Assembly: GCA_019244745.1 (NCBI GenBank)
Contig: JAFASF010000126.1
Span: 1-43,035, forward strand
Length of the DNA stretch: 43,035 nt
Source of the DNA: Solirubrobacterales bacterium
GTDB lineage: Bacteria > Actinomycetota > Thermoleophilia > Solirubrobacterales > Solirubrobacteraceae
Direction: 5' to 3'
Positions 1 to 6,982 of the stretch are shown here, one piece after another (within the stretch, counting starts at the first letter, position 1; every line of letters begins with the position of its first letter). Position numbers and translations under genes: made by a program. Below the pieces are notes generated by a model that was given only the letters and a program-made list of their open reading frames with translations, ran no database searches and was not told the origin of the DNA.

Positions 1-70
1 CGCTTCTTGGTGTGTCGATGGTTGCTTCTGCCCGGTGAGAGCATCCAGCGCGCGCTAGGCGTGGGCTTCC

Positions 71-1657
71 TTACCTCACCGTGTATGCCACGACCTGCGG
101 GTCTCCGGCTCCGGTACGCACGATGGGGCCGCCCGCCGGAACGATCACGGTGTTGCCGGCGATCGCGATCGGCGAGTTGGCCGATGTGGGCAGGTGACGG
201 CGATAGACCACGGCGCCAGTGCTGCGGTCCAATGCGATCAGCACACCGTTGTAGAGCGTTGTGAGGACGAGATCGTGGGAAACCGTGACGGCGCCGAGCG
301 GCAACTGTGGCAGCCTTGTATCCCATTCGACCTTGCCTGTTGCGAGGCTGAGCGCCTCCACCTCGCCGGTCGCTGAGCCTGCCGCCTTGGTCGGGGTTGC
401 GAGATTCAAGTTGGTGTACGTCAGCGGTACGTCCAAGGTGGCCACGTAGACGGTGTTGCTCGCGATGGCCAGGTCGGTCAAGACGCCGCCGAGCGACCCG
501 GGAAGGATCGTGAGGGGGGCCTTGAGCATGCTGCGATGCTCGAGCGCATGGAGTGAGTCTTTGTCATGGCCGTTGTGCGCGCCCACCGGCGTCTTCCAGA
601 TCAGCTTGCCGGTACCGGCGTTTATCTCGTACACATAGCCCATCTTGCCGCTGCCGATCACGACGGAGAGGCCGCTGATGCGCGCCGAGATCGGCGAGCC
701 TTGCATGTCGTAGTCCTTGAAGTCGTCGGGAACGCCCTGGTAGTACCAACGGAGCTTCCCGGTTGCGGCGTCGAGGTTCACGTCGCTGTCGGTGTAGAGC
801 TCCACCGCCGGTTTCGCGATCGCCGCGGCGGGGGTCTGGTAGGGGTTGCCGATCCCGTAGGTCACCGACCCGTCGCCACTGACCAGCGGTGTCTCCCACG
901 CGCCGCCCGAGCCGACGCCCAGCGACTGCACGCCCGGCTCTGGGCCGACGACCGTATTGAACCTCCAGAGCACTGCTCCGCTTGACGAGTTCAGCGCAAG
1001 CAGCACCCCGCCGCCGGAGCCCGAGCCGTATTGACTTGCCAGGTACACCCGCCCGTTCGCCACCTGTGGCTGGATACCGAACGTACCTTGGCCTGTGCGG
1101 AGGAGATCGTCGTTGACCCAGATTGACCGGCCGGTGGTGGCACTCAGCGCAAAGGCCGCCGTGGGGGTGAGCCCGTACACCTTTCCGTCGGCGACGGCCA
1201 CGCCGTTCGGGCCCGGCCCGCTCCTTTCCGGCTGATCGCATCGATACTCCCACTGGAGCTTCCCGGTCGCGAGCGCGAGCGCGTACACGTTGGAGTCGAG
1301 ATCCTGGAGATAGACGACCCCGTTCTGCACGATTGGGTTCGCGGTCAACGACCCGTACGGGCGCACGCCAGCTGCGGCCTTCCCAGTGAGCTTGAACGTC
1401 CAGGACGGCGCGAGCCTGGACACGTTTGCCGAGGAGATCGTCGACCCAGTGGCCTCCCGGGTGTTCGCGAGGTCGGCGTTTGAGTACGGCCACGAGCCAG
1501 AGAAGCGCACCGCCGAAGCAGCCACGTTCGTGGTGACCGTCTTGCAGCCGGAGCTCGCGCCCGCGGTCCCATTCCCGCCGCAAGCCGTACCCAGCAACCC
1601 CGCCGCCACAAGCAGGGCCGCGCGGAGCGTGATGCGACGATTCGTGCTCGTTTTCAT
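71..1657 (-). CDS. PQQ-type beta-propeller lipoprotein (quinoprotein-like)
   Basis: A 528-residue exported protein. Residues 1-26 form a lipoprotein signal: a basic start, a hydrophobic core and the lipobox LLGTAC, with Cys26 as the lipidation site. The rest is repetitive blade-like sequence of the PQQ/BamB propeller type, with recurring motifs such as ALALATGKLQWEY, LDAATGKLRWYYQ and LSLATGKVEWDTR (A-x-T-G-K-x-x-W). The stretch around PDDFKDYDMQGSPI recalls PQQ-dependent alcohol dehydrogenases, but I cannot locate a full set of catalytic residues or an adjacent Cys pair. It may therefore be a structural or binding propeller rather than an enzyme. The ATG is supported by AGGAG about 8 nt upstream. 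It probably acts anchored on the outer face of the membrane. No operon partner is visible; the next same-strand gene is about 700 bp upstream. Confidence 0.85.
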   Translation of the reverse strand: MKTSTNRRITLRAALLVAAGLLGTACGGNGTAGASSGCKTVTTNVAASAVRFSGSWPYSNADLANTREATGSTISSANVSRLAPSWTFKLTGKAAAGVRPYGSLTANPIVQNGVVYLQDLDSNVYALALATGKLQWEYRCDQPERSGPGPNGVAVADGKVYGLTPTAAFALSATTGRSIWVNDDLLRTGQGTFGIQPQVANGRVYLASQYGSGSGGGVLLALNSSSGAVLWRFNTVVGPEPGVQSLGVGSGGAWETPLVSGDGSVTYGIGNPYQTPAAAIAKPAVELYTDSDVNLDAATGKLRWYYQGVPDDFKDYDMQGSPISARISGLSVVIGSGKMGYVYEINAGTGKLIWKTPVGAHNGHDKDSLHALEHRSMLKAPLTILPGSLGGVLTDLAIASNTVYVATLDVPLTYTNLNLATPTKAAGSATGEVEALSLATGKVEWDTRLPQLPLGAVTVSHDLVLTTLYNGVLIALDRSTGAVVYRRHLPTSANSPIAIAGNTVIVPAGGPIVRTGAGDPQVVAYTVR

Positions 1658-1934
1658 CTCGTTCAGCTCCTAAAGATGTAAGGCCAGCGCGCCTGTCGTG
1701 CACGATGACAATGGGTCAGGTGTGTACAGCCCGCCGATCAGGTCGCGTAACGCGTCTGTATTGGTGTCGGGCGCGACGCGGCTTCGCGGACGGGCTTCCG
1801 AACCCGCGAAGGGGTTGTCGCGCCATCCTCCATCGACTTGCCCGTATTCAGCTGCGCTTCTCGCTCCGCCTCAGGACCGCCGCGGCGCGGGATGGATTGC
1901 CAGGCACGGAGCCGGCACTCGATCGGCACGATGG

Positions 1935-2173
1935 TCACGTCGCGTCCCTCGACGCGTTCGTGGCTCTGATCGTTCGTGGTCGGCGATAGGCGACGTGGAA
2001 GGGCAGCGCTGCTAGCGCTACCAGCACGACGGGCCACCCGCCGGCGGTGAGATAGTCCAACAGAATGCGCGACGAGGACGAGTAGGCACACACCGCCGGC
2101 GAATCGCACCCAGGCGAACGACTGCGGCTTCGAGCGCTCTCATCGGAGCTTCGGCCAGCCATCTGAAGTCCAT
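1935..2173 (-). pseudogene. Possible frameshifted small membrane protein
   Basis: An ATG at 2173 follows a strong GGGAGG ribosome-binding site and reads MDFRWLAEAPMRALEAAVVR, then becomes Arg/Pro-rich and stops at 2018. The two other minus-strand frames over the same DNA contain hydrophobic, membrane-like stretches (GGVCLLVLVA in one; AGGWPVVLVALAALPFHVAY ending at 1935 in the other). Joining the start to these segments would need one or two frameshifts and would give a small protein with two membrane segments. This may be a decayed gene, a sequencing error or chance. The good ribosome-binding site and the hydrophobic tail are the only support. Confidence 0.3.
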
Positions 2174-2207
2174 GATCCCTCCCAGAGAATATTTGAATGT
2201 AATAGTC

Positions 2208-2221
2208 AAATGATATCATTT
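2208..2221. promoter_or_regulatory. AT-rich perfect palindrome, possible operator
   Basis: AAATGATATCATTT is a perfect 14-bp palindrome in an AT-rich patch of otherwise GC-rich DNA, about 35 bp upstream of the ATG at 2173. A TTGACT sequence lies next to it on the minus strand. Its size and position fit a repressor site over a promoter. No regulator can be assigned. Confidence 0.35.
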
Positions 2222-2350
2222 TGCTACCAGCACGCAAGTCCTCACAGAGCAGGCCCGCGACGCGGGATGGCCGCACCTGCTTGCGTTCCTCCGCGGAATG
2301 GGCTAGGGGGAAAGTCGCCGCGTGGCGCTGACGCGGACCACGGTCGCCAC

Positions 2351-2764
2351 TCAGCGAGGGATGAGCACGAGGACCGGGATCAGCCGGTCCGTCTTCTGCT
2401 GGTACTCGGCGAACTGAGGCGAGCGCTCCACCTGAGCGGCGAACAGCCGATCTCGCTCCTCGCCCCTGACCTCACGAACGGTCACGGGAACGGTCTCGCC
2501 GGCGACTTCAATCACCGTCTCGGGATGCGCCTTGAGGTTGTGATACCAGCCCGGGTTGGTCCGCGCCCCTGCCTTGGAAGCGAAAATCACGTACCGACCG
2601 TTCTCCTCCAGGTAGGCGACCGGGTTGACGCGCTCGACTCCGGATCTGGCTCCGCGATGGTGTACCAGCAGCAGCGGCGAAGTCCCGCCCCAGCTCGGCA
2701 CCTTCCCGCGGTTGGCCCGAAACTCATTGATGATCCGCTGGTTGTAGTCGGCCGTGGAGGACAT
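2351..2764 (-). CDS. Deazaflavin-dependent nitroreductase family protein (Ddn/DUF385)
   Basis: A 137-residue protein, the usual length for the split-barrel family that includes mycobacterial Ddn and F420H2-dependent quinone reductases. Family-like features are the N-terminal NQRIINEFRANRGKV, the core PLLLVHHRGARSG with VNPVAYLEENGRYVIFASKAG, and NPGWYHNLKAHPETVIEVAG, followed by a C-terminal segment typical of the group (SPQFAEYQQKTDRLIPVLVL). Family members use F420 or another flavin to reduce quinones or nitro compounds near the membrane; the substrate here is unknown. I chose the ATG at 2764 because the conserved domain begins right after it and the longer upstream reading is low-complexity. 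The LLM-class enzyme at 35-36 kb is another potential F420 user, but no F420 biosynthesis gene lies in the window. Confidence 0.85.
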   Translation of the reverse strand: MSSTADYNQRIINEFRANRGKVPSWGGTSPLLLVHHRGARSGVERVNPVAYLEENGRYVIFASKAGARTNPGWYHNLKAHPETVIEVAGETVPVTVREVRGEERDRLFAAQVERSPQFAEYQQKTDRLIPVLVLIPR

Positions 2765-3138
2765 GGCGCAGCAACCTACCACCCGCGAGCCGTGCGAAGC
2801 CCAGAGGGGTATCGGTGCCCGCCAGCACCTGAGGGTCGGGGATCGCCGCGATCGCGCCCACACTGTCAACAGGAACCGAATTGTGCGCGAGCGCTGTCGG
2901 CCCGAGCTACCCGTCCTGGCAGCGCTAGCCCCAAGACAGCCGGCTCCACCGATGCGACAAACAAGGGGGGCGGTCAAACCGGATCGGTCAAAACGGATCG
3001 CGAGCTGCTCCTACGACCGTGACCGTTCGTGACCGACCCCACCGTCTGGGGGCCCTCGGCCGTATCCTCGGCCGGGTCGGCCCCGACCTCCGGATCGGTT
3101 TCAAAGCGTGGCTCCGACGGCATATAGTCGGCTCCGGG
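2765..3138. other. Divergent intergenic region with short repeats
   Basis: About 370 bp between divergent genes, so it should contain both promoters. At 2971-2998 a 14-bp unit is repeated in tandem with one mismatch (CGGTCAAACCGGAT, then CGGTCAAAACGGAT). Just downstream, around 3015-3037, GTGACCG and GACCG words recur. These could be regulator-binding direct repeats. I see no coding sequence here that I would defend. Confidence 0.4.
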
Positions 3139-3696
3139 ATGCGCACGAACCACACCACGCGGCGCACTGGAGTCGCGGTTTTGGTGATGGCGCCGCTGCT
3201 GGCGCTTATCGGCATGGCCGGCTCGGCCGCGGGATACTCGGTTCAGTACTGCGCAGAGATTCCGATCGTCGGCGGCATTCCGCCGTGGGGCTTCCACACC
3301 GGCGCGCCGATCGCGGGAGCGAGCGGCAGCTACGCCCGCGGCCATGGTGACATCAACCTGGCCGCCAACACCGTGTCGGGGATCCTCTGCCAGGTCGACC
3401 GTGTCCGCCACCGGCCTGATCGCCTGATCGTCATGACGGCTGAGCATCACCTGGTCTACCACTCGCACCACGCCCTGATGTGGGGCGTCCCCGGGAACGT
3501 CATGAAGATCATCGTGCGGGTGCAGAACAGCACCGACCCGCGGTGCAAGGTCGGCGCGCTCGGCCGCGTCACGCTGTTCGCAAGCTACAACGGCGTGCGC
3601 AGCGACAGCGTCCAGTTCACCTTCCCGGCCGCCTGCGAGGATCACGACCACATGTACCACGGGCCGCAGGTCAATAACCAGGTTCCGCCGCTCTAG
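3139..3696 (+). CDS. Secreted hypothetical protein
   Basis: A 185-residue protein I do not recognise. The start MRTNHTTRRTGVAVLVMAPL has a basic N-terminus and a hydrophobic core ending near AGSAAGYS, a likely Sec signal peptide cleaved around residues 28-32. The mature part has four cysteines (YCAEIP, ILCQVD, PRCKVG, AACEDH) that could form two disulfides. It also has a His-rich segment, HHLVYHSHHALMWG, and a His/Asp-rich tail (CEDHDHMYHG) that could bind metal. The ATG at 3139 is preferred because the signal peptide begins there. The gene is followed immediately by the 20-bp tandem repeat array. Confidence 0.7.
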   Translation: MRTNHTTRRTGVAVLVMAPLLALIGMAGSAAGYSVQYCAEIPIVGGIPPWGFHTGAPIAGASGSYARGHGDINLAANTVSGILCQVDRVRHRPDRLIVMTAEHHLVYHSHHALMWGVPGNVMKIIVRVQNSTDPRCKVGALGRVTLFASYNGVRSDSVQFTFPAACEDHDHMYHGPQVNNQVPPL

Positions 3697-3697
3697 C

Positions 3698-3817
3698 TTG
3701 ACGTTCCCCGCGGTGCTTTGACGTTCCCGGCCGTGCTTTAACGTTCCCGGCCGTGCTTTGACGTTCCCGCCGGCGCTTTGACGTTCCCGCCGGCGCTTTG
3801 ACGTTCCCGCGCCCGCG
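3698..3817. repeat. Tandem array, six 20-bp units
   Basis: Six head-to-tail 20-bp units begin two bases after the stop of the secreted-protein gene: 3698, 3718, 3738, 3758, 3778 and 3798. The type unit is TTGACGTTCCCGCCGGCGCT. Positions 1-11 (TTGACGTTCCC) are almost invariant (one TTAACG variant), while the second half varies as CGCGGTG, GGCCGTG or GCCGGCG. A conserved half beside a drifting half suggests a protein-binding word at fixed 20-bp spacing (about two helical turns), a replicated IS-end motif, or a decayed repeat family. The SPFH gene promoter lies 40-60 bp downstream. Confidence 0.9.
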
Positions 3818-3878
3818 AAGCACGTCTGTCTCTGAAATCGCACGATAGCGTATTGATATCACATCCCGTTGATTCTGA

Positions 3879-3884
3879 TACAAT
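3879..3884 (+). promoter_or_regulatory. -10 hexamer for SPFH gene (possibly leaderless)
   Basis: TACAAT matches a housekeeping -10 element. Transcription would start about 6-7 nt downstream, at or next to the in-frame GTG at 3891, so the ATG at 3885 would not be transcribed. A TTGATA (3853-3858) lies 20 bp upstream, a wide spacing for a -35. The same geometry (-10, 6-7 nt, GTG) recurs at both MarR genes in this window. Confidence 0.45.
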
Positions 3885-4823
3885 ATGAGTGTGATATCGG
3901 ATACCGATGCAGTCGGCGAGGCGGCGGGCCAGAGTCCCTCTTCGGCGCGCCGCGCTCACGAGCAACGCTCCGCTCGGGTCATCCGGGGGTTGTCCGCGGT
4001 GGGAGGAGTGGTCGCGGGGATCGCGCTCGGCGTCGCGCTGATCACCGTGGGCACCACCAGCCACACCACGCCGCTGAAGATCGTCGGTGTCGTCCTGCTG
4101 GTGCTAGCGGCCGCGCTCGCCGGCGGATTATTCGTCGTGCCGCCAAACGAGTCGCGGGTGCTGATCCTCTTCGGCCGCTACGTCGGCACCGTCGCCGAAG
4201 CCGGGTGGTGGTGGTGCAACCCGTTCACCAAGCGCGAGCGCGTCTCGCTGCGCGTGCGCAACTTCCAAAGCGAGCGCATCAAGGTCAACGACGCCAGCGG
4301 TAACCCCATCGAGATCGCCGCCGTCGTCGTTTGGCACATCATCGACACCGCCAGAGCGGTGTTTGACGTTGCCGATTACGAGCAGTTCGTGGTCGTGCAG
4401 AGCGAAACGTCACTGCGCCAGCTCGCCAGCCAGTACGCCTACGACGATTACAAGCAGGACTCCATCTCCCTGCGCGCCAACGCCGACGAGGTCCGTGAGA
4501 GCCTCCAGGCCGAGTTGCAGGCACGGCTGCGGGTGGCGGGCATCGAGATCCTCGAGACCAGACTGACCCACCTCGCCTACGCGCCCGAGATCGCCGAGGT
4601 GATGCTCCGCCGCCAGCAGGCCGAGGCAATCCTGGCCGCCCGCAAGACGATGGTTCAGGGCGCGGTCACTCTCGTGCAGATGGCCGTCTCGCAACTGGCC
4701 GACTCAGACCTGATTGAGCTCGACCCCGAGCGCAAGGCCGCGATGGTGTCAAACCTGATGGTCGTCCTCTCCGGCGACCACTCACCGACTCCTGTCCTCA
4801 ACACCGGCAGCCTCTACACCTGA
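3885..4823 (+). CDS. SPFH/band 7 (stomatin-prohibitin) membrane protein
   Basis: A 312-residue protein. Two hydrophobic segments (about residues 33-60 and 66-85) are followed by an SPFH domain, about 85-265. The domain begins [24 protein letters not shown], continues through [20 protein letters not shown] and [19 protein letters not shown], and has the characteristic [19 protein letters not shown] and [20 protein letters not shown] region before an Ala-rich helix ([15 protein letters not shown]). Such proteins oligomerise into membrane microdomain scaffolds and often modulate proteases. The gene is followed 12 bp later by a ribbon-helix-helix gene, a pairing I recall as common in actinobacteria. 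A TACAAT hexamer (3879-3884) abuts the ATG. The real start may instead be the in-frame GTG at 3891, giving a leaderless mRNA. Confidence 0.93.
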   Translation: MSVISDTDAVGEAAGQSPSSARRAHEQRSARVIRGLSAVGGVVAGIALGVALITVGTTSHTTPLKIVGVVLLVLAAALAGGLFVVPPNESRVLILFGRYVGTVAEAGWWWCNPFTKRERVSLRVRNFQSERIKVNDASGNPIEIAAVVVWHIIDTARAVFDVADYEQFVVVQSETSLRQLASQYAYDDYKQDSISLRANADEVRESLQAELQARLRVAGIEILETRLTHLAYAPEIAEVMLRRQQAEAILAARKTMVQGAVTLVQMAVSQLADSDLIELDPERKAAMVSNLMVVLSGDHSPTPVLNTGSLYT

Positions 4824-4835
4824 CGACGCTGAAGA

Positions 4836-5081
4836 ATGGCTGAGAGTAAGAAGTTTCTGCTCCGACTCGATCCCCGCCTGTTCGAGGCGCTGCGCCGGTG
4901 GGCCGACGACGACCTGCGGAGCATCAACGCCCAGATCGAATACCTCCTCACCGACCAGGCGCGTCGCGCCGGACGCCTGCCCAGGCAAAACACCCGGCGC
5001 TCCTCCCGCGACAGCTCCACGGATGCGATAGACCTCGTCGAGCCGACTGCGGTCACGACGAGTGGGAGAGCGCGTCGCTGA
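4836..5081 (+). CDS. Ribbon-helix-helix (Arc-like) protein partnered with SPFH
   Basis: An 81-residue protein. Residues 1-48 ([20 protein letters not shown], then [25 protein letters not shown]) match an Arc/MetJ ribbon-helix-helix fold: a short beta strand KFLLRLD, helix A, then helix B preceded by the SIN turn. The C-terminal 30 residues are basic and Ser/Arg-rich with no recognisable fold. Arc-like proteins bind DNA as dimers through the strand. Here the family often sits downstream of SPFH genes, so it may instead be an adaptor or a local regulator of the operon. It starts 12 nt after the SPFH stop, so the two genes are almost certainly co-transcribed. Confidence 0.85.
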   Translation: MAESKKFLLRLDPRLFEALRRWADDDLRSINAQIEYLLTDQARRAGRLPRQNTRRSSRDSSTDAIDLVEPTAVTTSGRARR

Positions 5082-5180
5082 GCAGTGGCGGCAGCGCGTT
5101 CACACGGGCAACGCTCGCCGCCGGCCGTCGTGATCGAACGGTAATCCCGCTCGCCGGCTCGAACGGCCAAACGGAGGGAG

Positions 5181-5483
5181 CTACCAGCCCGAGTCGGAGG
5201 CTTCCTCGCGGCGGCCCGGGGACGCGGCCGACACCGGGCTGGTCTCAGGCGTCGGCGCGGCGACATCCGGACTCTCGAGCAGCGCGCCCGGGGAACCGTC
5301 GGCGGCAGGTGGCACCGATGGAACCTGATCCTCGCGGTGTTCTCCGCTGATCGAGTTTCGGAACTCCTTGAGTCCCTGACCGAGGGCACGACCGGCGTCG
5401 GGCAGTCGCCTCGGGCCGAGTAAGACAAGGGCAACGATCAAAACGATGAGTAGGTGAGTGGGTTGAAGGATGTTGGTGAACAA
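5181..5483 (-). CDS. tatA: Sec-independent translocase TatA/E family subunit
   Basis: A 100-residue protein with the classic TatA plan: a short periplasmic N-terminus, one membrane helix (THLLIVLIVALVLLGPRRLP), the hinge motif LGPRRLPDAGRALGQGLKEF with the conserved Gly-Pro and amphipathic helix, and a flexible acidic/Pro/Ser-rich tail from about residue 50. TatA forms the pore that passes folded RR-signal proteins across the membrane. The gene just upstream on the same strand encodes a protein with a clear twin-arginine signal, so this may be a copy dedicated to that cargo. No tatB or tatC is visible nearby, so a full translocase must be encoded elsewhere. Confidence 0.93.
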   Translation of the reverse strand: MFTNILQPTHLLIVLIVALVLLGPRRLPDAGRALGQGLKEFRNSISGEHREDQVPSVPPAADGSPGALLESPDVAAPTPETSPVSAASPGRREEASDSGW

Positions 5484-5506
5484 GTCGGCTGCTCCTTAGA
5501 TCGTGA

Positions 5507-5539
5507 GCGGGCCGGCGTTCGGTGGCAAGACCGGCCCGC
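5507..5539 (-). terminator. Hairpin between ferritin-like gene and tatA
   Basis: GCGGGCCGG (5507-5515) and CCGGCCCGC (5531-5539) form a perfect 9-bp GC stem with a 15-nt loop, without a T tract. It lies between the ferritin-like stop and the tatA start on the same strand. It could terminate or attenuate transcription and set a lower tatA level, or stabilise the upstream message. Confidence 0.55.
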
Positions 5540-5557
5540 CCACAGCTGCATTGCTTC

Positions 5558-6748
5558 CTAAGAGGTCACCTCGCGACGAGCGGCGTCCGCTCGGACGGCA
5601 AGGTCCATCAGCTTGCGGAAGAACCTTGGCGGCTGGCCATCGAAGAGGTTGTCATCCGTGAAGGCCTTCACCGCGGCGACCGCCCCGGAATTGGCCGTCG
5701 AGGACGGCCGGATGACCGACACCTTCGGAAGGCCTGAGCTGATGAACGTGCAAGGCTCCGGCAGGATGAGGTTGGTCTGCTGGAGCTCATTGGTGTTGGA
5801 GCTCAAATCGGGGAAGCTAAGCCCGGTCACCGGATCGGTCACGTTGTTGGGCGGAGCCACCGCAGTTGACACCTTGTCGTGCCAAAGCGAGAAGTGATCG
5901 ATCTCGGTGCCCCCGATGCTCGCCACGATTCGCAGCACCTCGACACTCGATACCTGCTGGAGCAGGGTCGTGTAAAGACTCGAGCCACCCTGCTCGATGA
6001 ACGCGAAGTGAAATGCCGCTGTGTTCGCGATCGCTTGAATCCGCGCCGGGTTGTTCTCGTCCGCCTTGGTCGGGGGGATCGCCGGCTGGTTCTTGATCGT
6101 CAGCAGCTGGGCGAACGACGCCCCGCCGAAGTCCACGTTCGCGGTGCTGCGATATCGCGTGTACCAGCTGGTGTCGACGTTGAGGTTCATGAGGTTCGTC
6201 AGCCGGCCTTTGTTCCTGGCCCCGGTTGCCGTGCTGCTGGGCAGCTTTCGAAATTCGTCCAGGTCGACCTTTCGCCTGCCGTGGGCCTCGAGGTACGCGT
6301 TGAGGAAGGCGGCGTGGCTGAACTCGTCGTCGGTGTTATCGGTGACGTACTGCGGCATGTCACCGTCGATGCTCTGCAGTGCGGCCACGTAGTGCGGGTT
6401 CCCCCCGCCGGCGGGCACGCCCGGCGACTCTCCGTCGGATTTGCCGTTGACTGAGACGCCGCCCAGCTCGGTGTACTGCTCCCAGAGATCACTCTCGATG
6501 AGCTCTGCCGCGGCCAGGAGCCGCAGGATTGCCGCGTCGCCGTCGGTGAGCCGGGCTGGGTCGCTCGCCGCGGCCTCTGACGCCAACAACGCGCTACCCG
6601 GCACCGCCGCAGCGCCAGCAATGGTCATTCCCTTCAAAAACGAGCGGCGTTTGATGACCTGATTCCAGTGGGCCTGGACATCGTCGCCGGGGGCGACGGT
6701 GCTGAACGACGCACGCCCATTGGTCGAGAGCTGGTCGGAGCTCCGCAT
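5558..6748 (-). CDS. Tat-exported ferritin-like domain protein
   Basis: A 396-residue protein. The signal has an unusually long n-region: 32 residues precede KRRSFLKG (Arg34-Arg35), followed by a mild hydrophobic stretch GMTIAGAAAVPGSALLA and an Ala-rich cleavage region near residue 60. The ATG at 6748 is nevertheless well supported by AGGAGG 8 nt upstream. The body resembles the ferritin-like/desiccation-related group: ILRLLAAAELIESDLWEQYTELG, DEFSHAAFLNAYLEAHG, then FHFAFIEQGGSSLYTTLLQQ and GTEIDHFSLWHD, giving Glu/His pairs spaced like a four-helix di-metal bundle. Tat export fits a protein that folds with metal inside the cytoplasm. The neighbour tatA lies 74 bp downstream. Its function (metal storage, oxidative or desiccation stress) is unproven. 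Confidence 0.85.
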   Translation of the reverse strand: MRSSDQLSTNGRASFSTVAPGDDVQAHWNQVIKRRSFLKGMTIAGAAAVPGSALLASEAAASDPARLTDGDAAILRLLAAAELIESDLWEQYTELGGVSVNGKSDGESPGVPAGGGNPHYVAALQSIDGDMPQYVTDNTDDEFSHAAFLNAYLEAHGRRKVDLDEFRKLPSSTATGARNKGRLTNLMNLNVDTSWYTRYRSTANVDFGGASFAQLLTIKNQPAIPPTKADENNPARIQAIANTAAFHFAFIEQGGSSLYTTLLQQVSSVEVLRIVASIGGTEIDHFSLWHDKVSTAVAPPNNVTDPVTGLSFPDLSSNTNELQQTNLILPEPCTFISSGLPKVSVIRPSSTANSGAVAAVKAFTDDNLFDGQPPRFFRKLMDLAVRADAARREVTS

Positions 6749-6957
6749 GGTGTGGCCTCCTCTGAGGTCTGAGTTGGCGGTCTCGGGGCCCCACCCCCGT
6801 CCTCACCTATGACGCCACCGGTGACAAATCCTTCCCGCTCTCGCGAAACAATTCCACGCTGGCGGAGACGGCATAGAGGGCCCCGGATCCGGCCGCTCGA
6901 CGCGACGCCGCGCGACTGCGGCTCTGGCGCAGCCTTGCGCCTGTCCATCGCTATCCG

Positions 6958-6981
6958 GATCAGGCGGCCGCCCGCCTGATC
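6958..6981 (-). terminator. Terminator hairpin after epimerase gene
   Basis: GATCAGGCGG (6958-6967), a 4-nt loop CCGC, and CCGCCTGATC (6972-6981) form a perfect 10-bp stem that begins one base after the stop codon of the epimerase gene. There is no obvious T tract, as is common in GC-rich actinobacteria. Confidence 0.7.
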
Positions 6982-6982
6982 G

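Larger units (their letters stand above)
1658..2350. other. Gene-poor stretch with possible decayed small gene
   Basis: About 690 bp between the lipoprotein gene and the deazaflavin-reductase gene. I see no intact convincing gene. Its right part carries a possible broken small membrane-protein gene (1935-2173) and an AT-rich palindrome (2208-2221), both listed separately. The left part (1658-1930) shows nothing I can support. Confidence 0.5.

Noticed and set aside
7-264. Short plus-strand frame at the left edge
   Set aside because: It overlaps the well-supported lipoprotein gene on the other strand and has Arg/Cys/Pro-rich shadow composition.
3698-3817. CRISPR array
   Set aside because: The units are 20 bp and directly adjacent, with no unique spacers and no cas genes.
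3671-3883. Repetitive minus-strand protein-like sequence (GNVKA/ERQS repeats)
   Set aside because: It is simply the translation of the 20-bp tandem DNA repeat. Because 20 is not a multiple of 3 the peptide repeat shifts frame, and there is no ribosome-binding site.
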